From Paramoeba atlantica (lineage: Eukaryota > Discosea): 43,380 bases of DNA. Every line of letters starts with the position of its first letter. Position 1 is the stretch's first letter. Location of the stretch: the NCBI GenBank assembly GCA_977017575.1, contig CDRNVI010000206.1, forward strand, positions 1-43,380, written 5' to 3'. This document shows positions 31,955 to 41,500 of this stretch, in pieces. The notes under the pieces are model-generated. The model searched no databases. It worked only from the letters and a program-made list of their open reading frames with translations, and had not been told where the DNA came from. A program made the position numbers and the translations under genes.

Positions 31955-33349
31955 TTGCTTCTTCGAGGGGGAGGGTGATGGAGGGAGTCGCAGTCAAGGG
32001 GGGCAAAGGGAAAAGGCTTTTTTTTGCTTCTTTCAAACAATTCTTTTTTTGTTTTCTTTGTGTGTGTAAAAAAAAGAGAAAAAGAGTTGATCTTGATGAG
32101 GCGTGAGATCACTTCAAAGACCACACGCGGAGAGAGGAAGGAAGAATTATGGTGTGGATTGCTCAGAACATTATCCCTCCCCTATGTGATCAGGTTTTTC
32201 TTCTTTGTTTCCTCTCAGTGTTTTTTTTTTTGTTTTGGTCCTTTCTCTCCTCTTTTCCCCCCCTTTTTTTTTGGTTTTTGATCTCTTTTCCTTTTGTTTG
32301 TGTGTCTTTTGTTTGCCACCCTAAACCCTTGTTTGTCACACTTGTTTTCGTCATGTTTATTTTCCTTTCTTGGGTATCATGATGGATGAGGCTTGAGATG
32401 CGGTTCTCTTCATCCTTTTGTTTGTTTTGTCTTTTTTATTTGTTCTTCTTTCTTTGTTCTTTTGTTCGTTCTTTTCTTTGTTGTCTTTTTGTGTCCTCTT
32501 TGCTCTTCCTTTTCCCCCTTTTCCCCCTTCCCTTTCACTCTCCCTTCCCTAAACCCTTTTATGTTGTGAACCCCTACCTTGTTCTGTTGTCTTCTATTCA
32601 TTTTGAAGTCTTTCTCACTGCTCTTTCCTGTCGAATCTCCCCCGTCGATTCTCCCCTCTTCTGTTTTTCTCTTGTCTCCTTTCTTACCTTTTCCTCAAAA
32701 ATTTGTTTTCTCACTTTGATTGTTCTTTCTTATTTGGAGTGTTTTCCTCTTTTGTGTTTTTCCCTCTCTTTTGTCTTTCGTTGGTGCTCTCTGTGCTCCT
32801 TCAACAACAACCCTGCCTGCTGTGTTTTGATTCATTTTTGTTTTTTGCCACATTTGATTTTTTTTCTGTGTTTTTTCTCTTTGAATATTTTCTCTTTTGT
32901 TCAAAACTATTCTTTCTTTCTTTTGTTGTTGTTCCTTTTATTTGATATAAAACACCTTCTGCTTTTTCAATTTGATCTTTGGATTGACTTTCATTTATTG
33001 TTTTGTTGTTTTTCTGTGGAGATCTCATCAATCCTCTGACATTTTCTCTTTCCTCCCCCTCCTCCCCCCCCCAAATCTTCACTTCCCCCCTCTTTTCCTT
33101 TTCTCTTTCATTGATATCTCCATCTTTACTCTAATAACCTTATTCTCTCTCTTCTCTCTAAACCTTTTTTTCTTTCAATAGAGTGTAGTTGTGGGGCAGA
33201 GGAAGTTTTTCTCCTAATTTGTCGTCGTTGCAATCTTTTTCTCTTTCTTTTTTTTTCAATCTCTTTTGCAAGTACTTTTTCTTTTTTTTTCATTTTCTCT
33301 TTCTCTTTCTCTTTCTCTCTTTTAAAGAAATAAAATAGAATGATCAATT
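31955..33349. repeat. 1.4-kb pyrimidine-rich unit, single copy in block B
   Basis: Counterpart of A1 and A2. It shares with A1 and not A2, for example, GGAGTCGCAGTC, TTCAATAGAGTGTAG and TTTTTCTCCTAATTTGTC. No gene is seen. Confidence 0.85.
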
Positions 33350-33471
33350 GTTGCTGCTGTGTTGTTGTTGTGGTCCATTCCCCCCCAAAAAAAAATATTG
33401 TTGCTTTGTACGAATCATTTGAGTGCTGCTATATTAGGTTTACTTCTTTTGTGGTAATTGTTGTTGTTGAC

Positions 33472-35200
33472 AGAGAAATGAATGATACATGATACTCTTG
33501 TTAGTTGGATGAATCTTTATTGGATATTTGGATAAAATGATGCTGATGAGATCTCTCCAACCCTAAACCCTCAACAAAAAGAAAATGGAAAGAACTATTA
33601 TTTTGGTTTTTCTTTTTATTTTTTGAAGCTTTTTTTTTGTCAAATCTCTCGGTTCGTGAGAAGTCCATTTTTGTTTTGTTTATTTTTTTCCCTCTTTTTT
33701 GTTTATTTTTTTCCTCTTTTTTTTTTTTCCTCTTTTTTTTTTCTTTTTTCTTTTTTCTTTTTTCTTTTTTCTTTTTTCTTTTTTTTTTTTTCTTTTTTGA
33801 AAAGAGATTGTTAATTGAACCAATTGTCAAAAGTTTCGTGCCCTCAGAGTTCCATTTTATTTTTTGAAGCTTTTTTTCTTCTCAAATTTCTCGTTTCGCA
33901 AGGATAATAGATTCTATTATTTAGATACCTAAATTTTGGCTATTTTTTTGTTCATCCCTCCTCGTTTCGCGAGAGGTCCATTTTTTTTTTGTTTATTTTT
34001 TTGTTTATTTTTTTGTTTATTTTTTTCTTTTTTTTTTCTTTTTTTTTTCTTTTTTTTTTCTTTTTTTTTTCTTTTTTTTTTTATTTTTTTTTGTTTCTTT
34101 TTATTTATTTTTTTTTATTTATTTTTTATCAAAAGTTTCGTGCCCCCAAAGTTCCATTTTATTTCTTGAAGCTTTTTTTTTTTTTCAAATTTCTCGTTTC
34201 GCGAGGGGTCTATTTTTTTTTGGGTAATAGATTCTATTATTTAGACACCTAAATTCTGGCTATTTTTTCGTTTGTCTCTCTCGTTTCACGAGGGGTCCAT
34301 TTTATTTTGTTTATTTTTTTTCTTTCTTTTTGTCTATTTTTTTCTTTTTTTTTTGTTTCTTTTTTTTTTTTTTTTTTTTTTTTGTTTCTTTTTTTCTTTT
34401 TTCTTTTTTGTTTTCGAATTTTTCTTTTTTTTTTTTGTTTCTTTTTTTCTTTTTTTTTTGTTTTTTTTTCTTTTTTCTTTTTTCTTTTTTGTTTTCGAAT
34501 TTTTATTTTTTGAAAAGAGATTATTGATTGAACCCCCCTTCTTTGCTGTATTATCAAATGGAAGAAAATAAATTCATTTTTTTATTTTTCCTCATCTCTT
34601 TCTTTCTGGTTTTCTTTCTTTCTCTCTTTATATTGTTTTTGTTCTTATTGTTTTTTTTGTTTTTATTGTTCTTATTAATATTATTGTTCTTATTAATATT
34701 ATTGGTGTTGTTTGTTATTTTATTTTGATTTCTAATATCTTATTTATTTTATTTTCAGAGAGATGAATGATATGCTTGTTAGTTGGATGAATCTTTATTG
34801 TATTTGAATAAAATGATGTTGATGAAATCTTTCCAATAAGTTAATAGAAAAAAGACTGAAAGAACTTTTATTTTAGGTTTTTTTTTATTTTTTATTTATT
34901 TTTTTTTTATTTATTTTTTGTCAAAAGTTTCGTGCCCCCAAAGTTCCATTTTATTTCTTAAAGCTTTTTTTCTTTTCAAATTTCTCATTTCGCAAGGGGT
35001 TCATTTTTTTTTGGGTAATAGATTCTATTATTTAGACACTTAAATTTTGGTTCTTTTTTCATTCATTTCTCTCGTTTCGCGAGAGGTCCATTTTATTTTG
35101 TTTATTTTTTTCCTTTTTTTTGTTTTCTTTTTTCTTTTCTAATTTTTATTTTTTTGAAAAGAGATTGTTGATTGAACCTCCCTTTTTGCACCTGAATTAT
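33472..35200. repeat. Block B tandem repeat with TTTCGCGAGRGGTCCATTTT
   Basis: Irregular units hold AAAAGTTTCGTGCC, GTTCCATTTTATTT, GAAGCTTTTTTT, CAAATTTCTCGTTTCGCGAG, GGTAATAGATTCTATTATTT and GAGATTGTTGATTGAACC. Clear copies start near 33829, 34128 and 34921, with partial ones near 33630 and 34780. GAGAGATGAATGATA and GTTAGTTGGATGAATC occur at 33473 and 34758. The rest is T tracts. No gene. It takes the place of block A's 92-bp array. Confidence 0.8.
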
Positions 35201-35389
35201 CAAATGAAAGAAAATAGATTCAGTTTTTTTTCTTTATTATTGTTCTTGTTGGTTCTTGTTGGTTCTTGTTTGTTTGTAGTTTGTTTGTAGTTTGTTTTTA
35301 TCTCTTTTATCTTTCTTTTGATTTATTCTTTTTCTTTCTTTTTTTTTTTCTTTTATTTTTAAAGTATTTTTTTTTTTTTTGTTTGAATT
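35201..35389. other. T-rich spacer
   Basis: TTCTTGTTGG and TTTGTAG micro-repeats and T tracts. No gene is seen. Confidence 0.5.
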
Positions 35390-35599
35390 CATTTCTTGAA
35401 AAAAAAAAATAAAAAATCTTTCAAAATAAATTGAATAATTTTATTTTTAATTTTTTTAAAAGAAAAATTGAAAAAAAGGAAGAAATTCTAAGTCACTGAA
35501 AAACCTATTAATCAAAAACACCTTAAAAGTGCAAAGGGAGTAAAAAAGAAGACCCTATTAAAAAATGGAGCCTAAGCGGGCAAGAGCTATAAACCCTAA
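35390..35599. repeat. Inner end of block B with telomere-like tail
   Basis: Matches 10690-10956 and ends AGCTATAAACCCTAA. The conserved end defines the centromere-side border of the duplicated block. Confidence 0.85.
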
Positions 35600-35609
35600 T
35601 TAAATCAAT

Positions 35610-36400
35610 TTTTTGATTTCTGACATGATTTTATTAACACATTACAAAAAGTATTTTTTCAAAAGTATGCTCACATAAAAGGTCTATAAAAATCTCTCAA
35701 TATCAAAAAATGAAAAATAAAAATAATAGAGTAGTGTAAAAACATCAAATGAATCTTAAAATAAAGAAAATCAATTTGAGATTTATTTATTTTGTTTTTA
35801 TGTAGGGAGCAATAATATTATTTGTTATAATAGGGAAACAGAGCCAAAAGTCCCAAAAGTATGTTTACAAAAGGATGCTGTAAAAATCTCTCAATATTAA
35901 AAAATGAAAAATAAAAATAATAAGGTAGTGTAAAAACATGAAGTTAATCTATGTTTAAAGAAAACTTTGAAAAATTTTATATATTACCCTCTTATGTAGG
36001 TACCAATTCATTGATGTTTTTTTATATGTAAAATACATAGAAAAAATACTCATATTTTTGGACTCTATAAAAATCTCTCAAAATGAAAAAATGAGAAATG
36101 AAAGTAATAGAGTAGTGTAAAAATATGAAATTAATCTATGTTTAAGGAAAACCATGAAAAATTTTATATATGACCTGATAATGTAGGGAGGAGACTAAAA
36201 TTATATGTTTGTATGTAAAAATCATATAAATGTTTTCTCAATTATTTTTGTTCTATGAGACAAAATCAAAAATCTGGCTGGTCCAAGTTTTAGAAAATAG
36301 TTTTTTTTATTATGTTATCAAAAAAAATGAGTTCCAGCTCACTTGTTTCCTCAATATGTAGGGTACCACTTTAAAGTCCTATCATTATATGTGAATTTCA
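35610..36400. repeat. ~190-bp tandem array
   Basis: CTATAAAAATCTCTCAA recurs at about 35683, 35878 and 36064, and TATGTAGGG at about 35801, 35993, 36182 and 36356. Each unit also has AATAGAGTAGTGTAAAAACA and TTAATCTATGTTTAAA. About 3.5 units, diverged by some 15-25% by eye. AT-rich, no coding. It lies immediately inside block B. Confidence 0.8.
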
Positions 36401-36560
36401 TACATAAGACCTCTTCGTAAACTGCCTATAACTTTTTGTGACATATTCGGATTTTAAAAAAAAATATGCCATTAGGAAGACAAAAATGAGGCGCATCTTT
36501 CTACCAGTCTCGATTTTCCGAATTGTGAAAAAAAGTGATTCAAAACAAAGTAATTAGGCC
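36401..36560. other. Spacer with interstitial telomere motif
   Basis: It holds GGCCCTAAACCCTAATTT at 36556, two telomere-type units in the same orientation as the chromosome end. Otherwise nothing recognisable. Confidence 0.6.
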
Positions 36561-36890
36561 CTAAACCCTAATTTCATTTAATGAGATTGAAGGTTCTTTT
36601 AGTGTTTGTTTTGGCAGTTTCTCATTCCCTTTCATTGCCATAATCAAAAATGGAGAACAAAATGAAAAAAAGTCTGATTTATTTTTTAACCAATCAAATA
36701 TTGATATGTTGGCACCATACAAAAATTCCATAATGGGGAGGAGAAAATGGAAAGCAAACAGAGCAGCAGTGATGAATGTGAGAATGGCTCCAAATGGACA
36801 AACCAAGAACTGACAGGATTGTAACACCAATGACTCCACCAGTTCCCCCTTTGGACCTTGATTTTACATATCTTGGAATTCATTCCAGGT
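36561..36890 (-). pseudogene. Membrane-protein gene fragment, copy 2
   Basis: The minus strand reads GGTGGVIGVTILSVL in one frame and, after a 5-bp length difference relative to copy 1 (24642-24745), FGAILTFITAALFAFHFLLP then IMEFLYGANISIFDWLKNK in another, ending at a stop at 36561. The second part has one clear transmembrane-like segment. It looks like the 3' part of a small membrane-protein gene that has slipped frame. A possible exon border lies near 36905 (TTTTAAAG|TC on the minus strand). Family unknown. Confidence 0.45.
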
Positions 36891-36992
36891 TTTTTTCTTT
36901 GACTTTAAAATCAAAAAAAAAATATTTACTCTGTGAATTAGTGTTTATGAAGATGTTCTTCATTATTCATTTCAAAGGTATTTTGAAAAGCA

Positions 36993-37009
36993 GGGTTTTG
37001 TTATTTCAA
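36993..37009. repeat. Target-site duplication of SINE, left
   Basis: GGGTTTTGTTATTTCAA, identical to 37437-37453. Confidence 0.92.
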
Positions 37010-37436
37010 GGGTTGGTGTCTGTAGTTTAGTTATAAATTCAACTATGTCCAACCTTGGAGGGGTGAGTTCAAATCCCAGTTTTTCAATATTATAGAAAAT
37101 TTTTCTGGTGCTGTAGAGTGATTTGATTGGAGTGAGGAGCTTTTGAAGAAGTGTGAAAATCAGAACAGGTTACATCTCAGCCCTGTTTGCTAAAAAGTTG
37201 AGGATAAATTCCCTTGGAAGGAGCTTTGGATTATTCTCTCTTCTGATGTGCATCCTCTAGCCTGAACTTGCAGAAGTTCTAAAGTTCAGCATAAAGACCA
37301 ACTGAACTAAGCTGAAGTTTAAAACTTCACCTCTCATTAGAGGTTAAAAACAAATATAATTTAATGTAATTCAAATGGCTTAGATTAAAAACTACTAATT
37401 GAATAAAGTCTGCCTCAAAAAGAAAAAAAAAAAAAA
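37010..37436 (+). mobile_element. tRNA-derived SINE, complete with target duplication
   Basis: 427 bp between perfect 17-bp direct repeats. The head has pol III promoter boxes: an A-box-like TAGTTTAGTTATAA at about 37023 and a B box GAGTTCAAATCCC at 37065-37077. The body is unrelated to tRNA, and the 3' end is a run of about 14 A. This is the standard tRNA-SINE layout and the perfect target duplication means a fairly recent insertion. It depends on a partner LINE; its tail does not obviously match the LINE at 28791-29685 beyond poly(A). Confidence 0.9.
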
Positions 37437-37453
37437 GGGTTTTGTTATTTCAA
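37437..37453. repeat. Target-site duplication of SINE, right
   Basis: GGGTTTTGTTATTTCAA, identical to 36993-37009. Confidence 0.92.
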
Positions 37454-37760
37454 AGGGAAAAGGGGAAATGGTCCATCCTTCTAGAGAAAGTGAGCACTCA
37501 GATCAACAATCTTCAGAAAGGGGGACAAACAATCTAAAGAAGATGGAAGAGTAGAAGGAAGAGAAGAAGGAAGAGAAGAAGAAAGAGAAGAGGGAAGAGG
37601 TAGAATAGAGCAAGAGAAAGAGGCAGAAAAAGAAATTTTTCTAGTTTCCCACTTTTAAATTCCAAACAAAAAAACAAAAAACAAAAAAAAACAAAATTTC
37701 TTTTTCAATGTAAAAAAAATAAATACAAGAAAATTTTTTATTCTCTTTATTGAAAGATGA
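37454..37760. other. GA-rich spacer
   Basis: Purine-rich (AAGAAGGAAGAG) sequence then A/T-rich DNA. No gene is seen. Confidence 0.5.
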
Positions 37761-37764
37761 ACTC

Positions 37765-37965
37765 AAGACATCAAAGAGTCAAGTGACAATCTTTTAGACA
37801 TCTCAGAAAGTCTCCAATTGTTAACCTCATTGATGGGGATCCTGCTTCAATTGAAATCTCAATCCTCTTTCAAGCAATTCTTTTATTGACCACATCCCAA
37901 CATTTCTCAATTGGGTTCAAATTGGGAGAGTTTGGGGGGTTCCACAGAAGGAGATTGCTCCCTTT
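37765..37965 (-). pseudogene. Tc1/mariner transposase scrap
   Basis: The minus strand at 37873-37944 reads WNPPNSPNLNPIEKCWDVVN KRIA, the family's hallmark W-P-P-x-S-P-D-L-N-P-I-E-x-x-W around the last catalytic acidic position (second Asp of DDE/DDD; here the D of PDLNP is N). A TGA follows KRIA, and the frame continues with IEAGSPSMRLTIGDFL to a further stop. Upstream of the W the frame closes within a dozen codons. It is a short inactive fragment; the rest of the transposon is not seen. Confidence 0.8.
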
Positions 37966-38021
37966 TTATTAATCCATTTGGTGATATAGTATTCAACAAT
38001 ATTTCTTAATTTTTCCTCACT

Positions 38022-38100
38022 GGGATCCAAACCCATGACCTCTCATTAAACAATTTTTGTTAAGTTAAAACCCATTTAGCAATTGACTATGCTATCTGTG
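38022..38100 (-). repeat. tRNA-like SINE head, minus strand
   Basis: Read on the minus strand: CACAGATAGCATAGTCAATT as an A-box region and GGGTTTGGATCCCAG as a B box about 55 bp later, the spacing of a tRNA with a long variable arm. No anticodon stem that would make a working tRNA. Likely the head of a second SINE family. Confidence 0.5.
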
Positions 38101-38155
38101 CACAGATAGCATAGCCAGTTGCTAAATGGGTTTCTGACTTGACAAACAGAGTTGC
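38046..38155. repeat. Fold-back: ~55-bp inverted repeat with no loop
   Basis: The centre is CTGTG|CACAG at 38100/38101. Arms of at least 40 bp (38061-38100 and 38101-38140) pair with few mismatches and one single-base gap; similarity fades near 38155. The arms are two copies of the tRNA-like head placed head to head. Confidence 0.85.
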
Positions 38156-38204
38156 ATTTTGGTTCTTCTTCTCCATTGGGAATTTGAATGTTTTAACACT
38201 CATC

Positions 38205-38300
38205 AAATTTTTTCCTCATGATATGACTCAGTGGGGAAAGTGTGACTCTTCTATGAAGGGTGTGAATTCAACTCAGTTGGAGAAGAAGTTTTTCTCATGA
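38205..38300 (+). repeat. Possible third tRNA-like head
   Basis: ATATGACTCAGTGGGGAAAG (A-box-like) and GTGTGAATTCAACTCAG (B-box-like, weak), about 45 bp apart. No poly(A) tail or target duplication could be fixed. Confidence 0.3.
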
Positions 38301-38482
38301 AAATGTTAAGAAATTTTGAACTTTGGGTTTCACCCTCCTCCACCAAAGTTCTGGGCCCAGAATTTTCAAGAAAAATTTTTTTTTTGTTTTTTTTTGAGCA
38401 TTTAGAAACCTTCAATGGCATAAAATTTTGCTGTGCTCCCTTAAAAAAAAAAGTGAAAAAATAAAATCAAATAATTTATTCA
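38301..38482. other. 3' flank of the ankyrin gene
   Basis: AT-rich DNA with a T tract near 38376. A poly(A) signal for the minus-strand gene is not distinct. Confidence 0.4.
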
Positions 38483-38596
38483 TTATTTTAAAAGAAGAAT
38501 TGCAAGATCAATATTTGATTTTTCTTTTTCCAACAACAGTTGAACAATTTGTTTATGCTCTTTTTGAGCAGCAATAGAAAGAGGGGTTTCTCCATC
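38483..38596 (-). CDS. Ankyrin exon 1 from the 3' end (last exon, stop)
   Basis: [20 protein letters not shown] ...NIDLA then ILLLK and TAA. 114 bp. The repeat is closed by a short hydrophobic tail where a donor would normally be. Confidence 0.85.
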   Translation of the reverse strand, partial: DGETPLSIAAQKEHKQIVQLLLEKEKSNIDLAILLLK

Positions 38597-41500
38597 CTTT
38601 CATTTAATAATAGAAAAATAAGAAAATATGATGAGAAAAGAAACAAAAAAAAATAAACCAATCTTGAAAGATCAGGATTTGCTCCTCCTTTTTCCAATAA
38701 AATTTGAACAATTGGTTCATATCCATTTTCAGCAGCATAGAAAAGGGGAGTTGTTCCATTCTTTTAATCACAAAATAGAAAATTGAGAAAGGAAATAAAA
38801 AAATAAAAATAAAGTAAAAGAATAAGAATCAACAAAGAACCTGCTCTGCAAAATTAACATTTGCTCCATTTTCCAATAAAATTTGAACAATTTGTTTATA
38901 TCCATTTTGAGCAGCAATACAAAGAGGAGTTGTTCCATCCTTAAAAACAAAAAAAAAAATAAAAAAATAAAAAGTGAAAAAAAATAGAAAAAGGAAAAAG
39001 AAACAATCAACAAAATAACACCTTATCTGCAAGATTGACATTTGCTCTATTTTCCAATAAAATTTGAACAGTTTCTTTATGCCCTTCTTGAGCAGCCATA
39101 AAAAGGGGAGTTAATCCATCCTTTTTTTTAATTTAAAAAAAAAAAAATGAGAAACTGAAAAAAGAAAAAGAAAAAGAAACAATCAACAAAATAACACCTT
39201 ATCTGCAAGATTAACATTTGCTCTATTTTCCAATAAAATTTGAACAGTTTCTTTATGCCCTTCTTGAGCAGCCATAAAAAGGGGAGTTAATCCATCCTTT
39301 TTTTTGATTTAAAAAATAGAAAAATGAGAAAGTGAAAAAAAAGAAAAAGAAAAAGAAAAAGAAAAGAAACAATCAACAAAATAGCACCTGATCTGCAAGA
39401 TCAACATTTGCTCCTCCTTCCAATAAAATTTCAACAATTTGTTCATGTCCTTTACCAACAGCAATATAAAGAGGAGTTCTTCCATTCTTTTGAAAAAAAA
39501 AATGAGAAAAGTGATGGGAAAAAAAAATCAAATCAAGTCAATTAAAATAGAATAATAAGAGAATTACCAGCTCAGAGTAGAAAAAAAAAGAAAAAGAAAA
39601 AAAATGATCAATAAAATAACACCTTATCTGCAAGATCAACATTTCCTCCTTTTTCCAATAAATTTTGAACAATTTGTTTATGTCCATTTTTAGCAGCAAC
39701 ATAAAGAGGAGTTCCTCCATACTTTTTGTTTTGAAAAAAAAAAAAAAAAAATGAGAAAGTGAAAAAAAAAAAAAGATTCTTCCATCCTTTTAATAAAAAA
39801 ATAGAAAAGCTTTCATATTCAATTTAATAAAAAAAGAAAAGAAAAAGAAATAATTAAGAAAAGAAAAACCTGATCTGGAAGGTTGACATTTGGTTTTCCT
39901 TTTTCAAATAAAATTTCAACTATTTGTTCATGTCCTTTTTGAGCAGCAATACAAAGAGGAGTTTTTCCATCCTTTTTTGATAAAAAAAAAATATCATTAT
40001 GTGACAAAAAAAGTTTCTTTCATTTCAAAATAAAGAAAAAATTTAAAAATTGAACCCTTCTTTGAGAATTGACATTTGCTTTTCCCATAACCAATAAAAG
40101 TTCAACAATTTGTCTATGCCCATGATAAGAAGCAATATTAAGTGGAGTTTGTTTGAAATCCTGAAAGAACAAAAAAGGGAAAGAATGAAAAATAATATTT
40201 TTGTTTTGTTTTTTGAAGTTCTCACCTTTTTTTAAAATTACAAAATAAAGTTAAAAAAAAGAACCAATTCTGCAAGATCAACATTTGCTCCTCTTTCCAA
40301 TAAAAGTTGAACAATTTGTTCATGACCCTTTAAAGCAGCAACATAAAGGGGAGTGAACCCACCCTTTGATGAAAAAAATTGCAGATAAATGGGAAAAAGA
40401 AAGTGAGGAAAAAAAAAAGAAAATTCAATTCAATTATACAACAAAGAAATACCAAATAATTTTTAAATGTTTTGATATATTTTCATCACAAGAAACACAA
40501 AACTCTCTTTTCAAATTTTAAAAAAAAAGAAAACCTTTCTTAGCAAATCCACATTTGGTTTTCCTTTTAAAAGTAAAATTTGAACAATTTTTTCATGTCC
40601 AATTAGAGCAGCAATATAGAGAGGAGTTGCTCCACTCCTCTGATTTTAAAAAAAAAATTAGAAAGTGAAAATAATAATAATAAAAAAAAAAAAATATAAA
40701 AAAAAAATTACCTCAGTTGCAAGATTAACATTTGCTCCTTTTTCCAATAAAAGATGAACAATTTGTTCATGTCCACTGTGAGCAGCACTATAAAGAGGAG
40801 TGAACCCACCCTTTGACCAAAAAAAAAAAATAAAAAAATGAAAAAATAAAATAAAAAAAAAAGTCTTTTCCAACCAATTCAACAAAAGAAATCTCAAATC
40901 TTTGAGTGTTTTTGATATGCTCATCCACAAAAAACAAAATTCTTAAAGAAAAAAAAGAGAAAAAAACCTTTATTTGAGAATTGACATCTGCTCCACCTTT
41001 TTTTAATAAAATTTGAACAATTTGTTCATGTCCATTTTGAACAGCAATATAAAGAGGAGTTTCTCCACCCTTTTTAAAATCAAAAAGAGATGAGAATATG
41101 CAATAAAACTAAAAACTAAACCAATCCAGCAAGTCAAAAAATAACTAAACTTCTTTTGGAAGATTAACATTTGGTTTCCCTTTTTCCAATAAAATTTGAA
41201 CAATTTGTTCATGTCCATTTTCAACAGCAATAAAAAGGGGTGTTCTTCCATCCTTTAAATTTTTTAAAAAAAAAAAAAGAAAAAAGAAAGAAAAAAAGAA
41301 TATCTAAACCCTGCCAACTCAAACAAATCAAAAAAAATTAAAAAGAAACCTCAGTTGCAAGATCAACATTTATTGGTTTTCCTTTTTCCAATAAAATTTG
41401 AACAATTTGTTCACATCCATTTTGAGCAGCAAGAAAAAGAGGAGTTACTCCATCCTTTACATTAAAAATAGAAAAATGAAAAATTGAAAAAAAGCTCAAA

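Larger units (their letters stand above)
25570..35599. repeat. Subtelomeric block B (internal copy)
   Basis: A second copy of block A in the same orientation, starting with TTGAATTGTTGATTAAAT and CTGGAGAAAGAG. Near-identity with block A begins at about 25745 and continues, apart from the LINE and one missing 1.4-kb unit, to about 33470. The innermost ~200 bp (35390-35599) match again. Between 33475 and 35390 it has its own tandem repeat in place of block A's 92-bp array. No gene apart from the LINE remnant. Confidence 0.9.

Noticed and set aside
25570-35599. Block B as a pure assembly duplicate of block A
   Set aside because: The copies differ by a LINE with target duplication, a 1.4-kb unit, different tandem arrays and many single-base changes, which an artefact would not produce. 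Long reads should still confirm it.
37010-37085. A genuine tRNA gene
   Set aside because: The A and B boxes are there but no clean cloverleaf or acceptor stem forms, and the unit is the head of a 427-bp SINE with target duplication.
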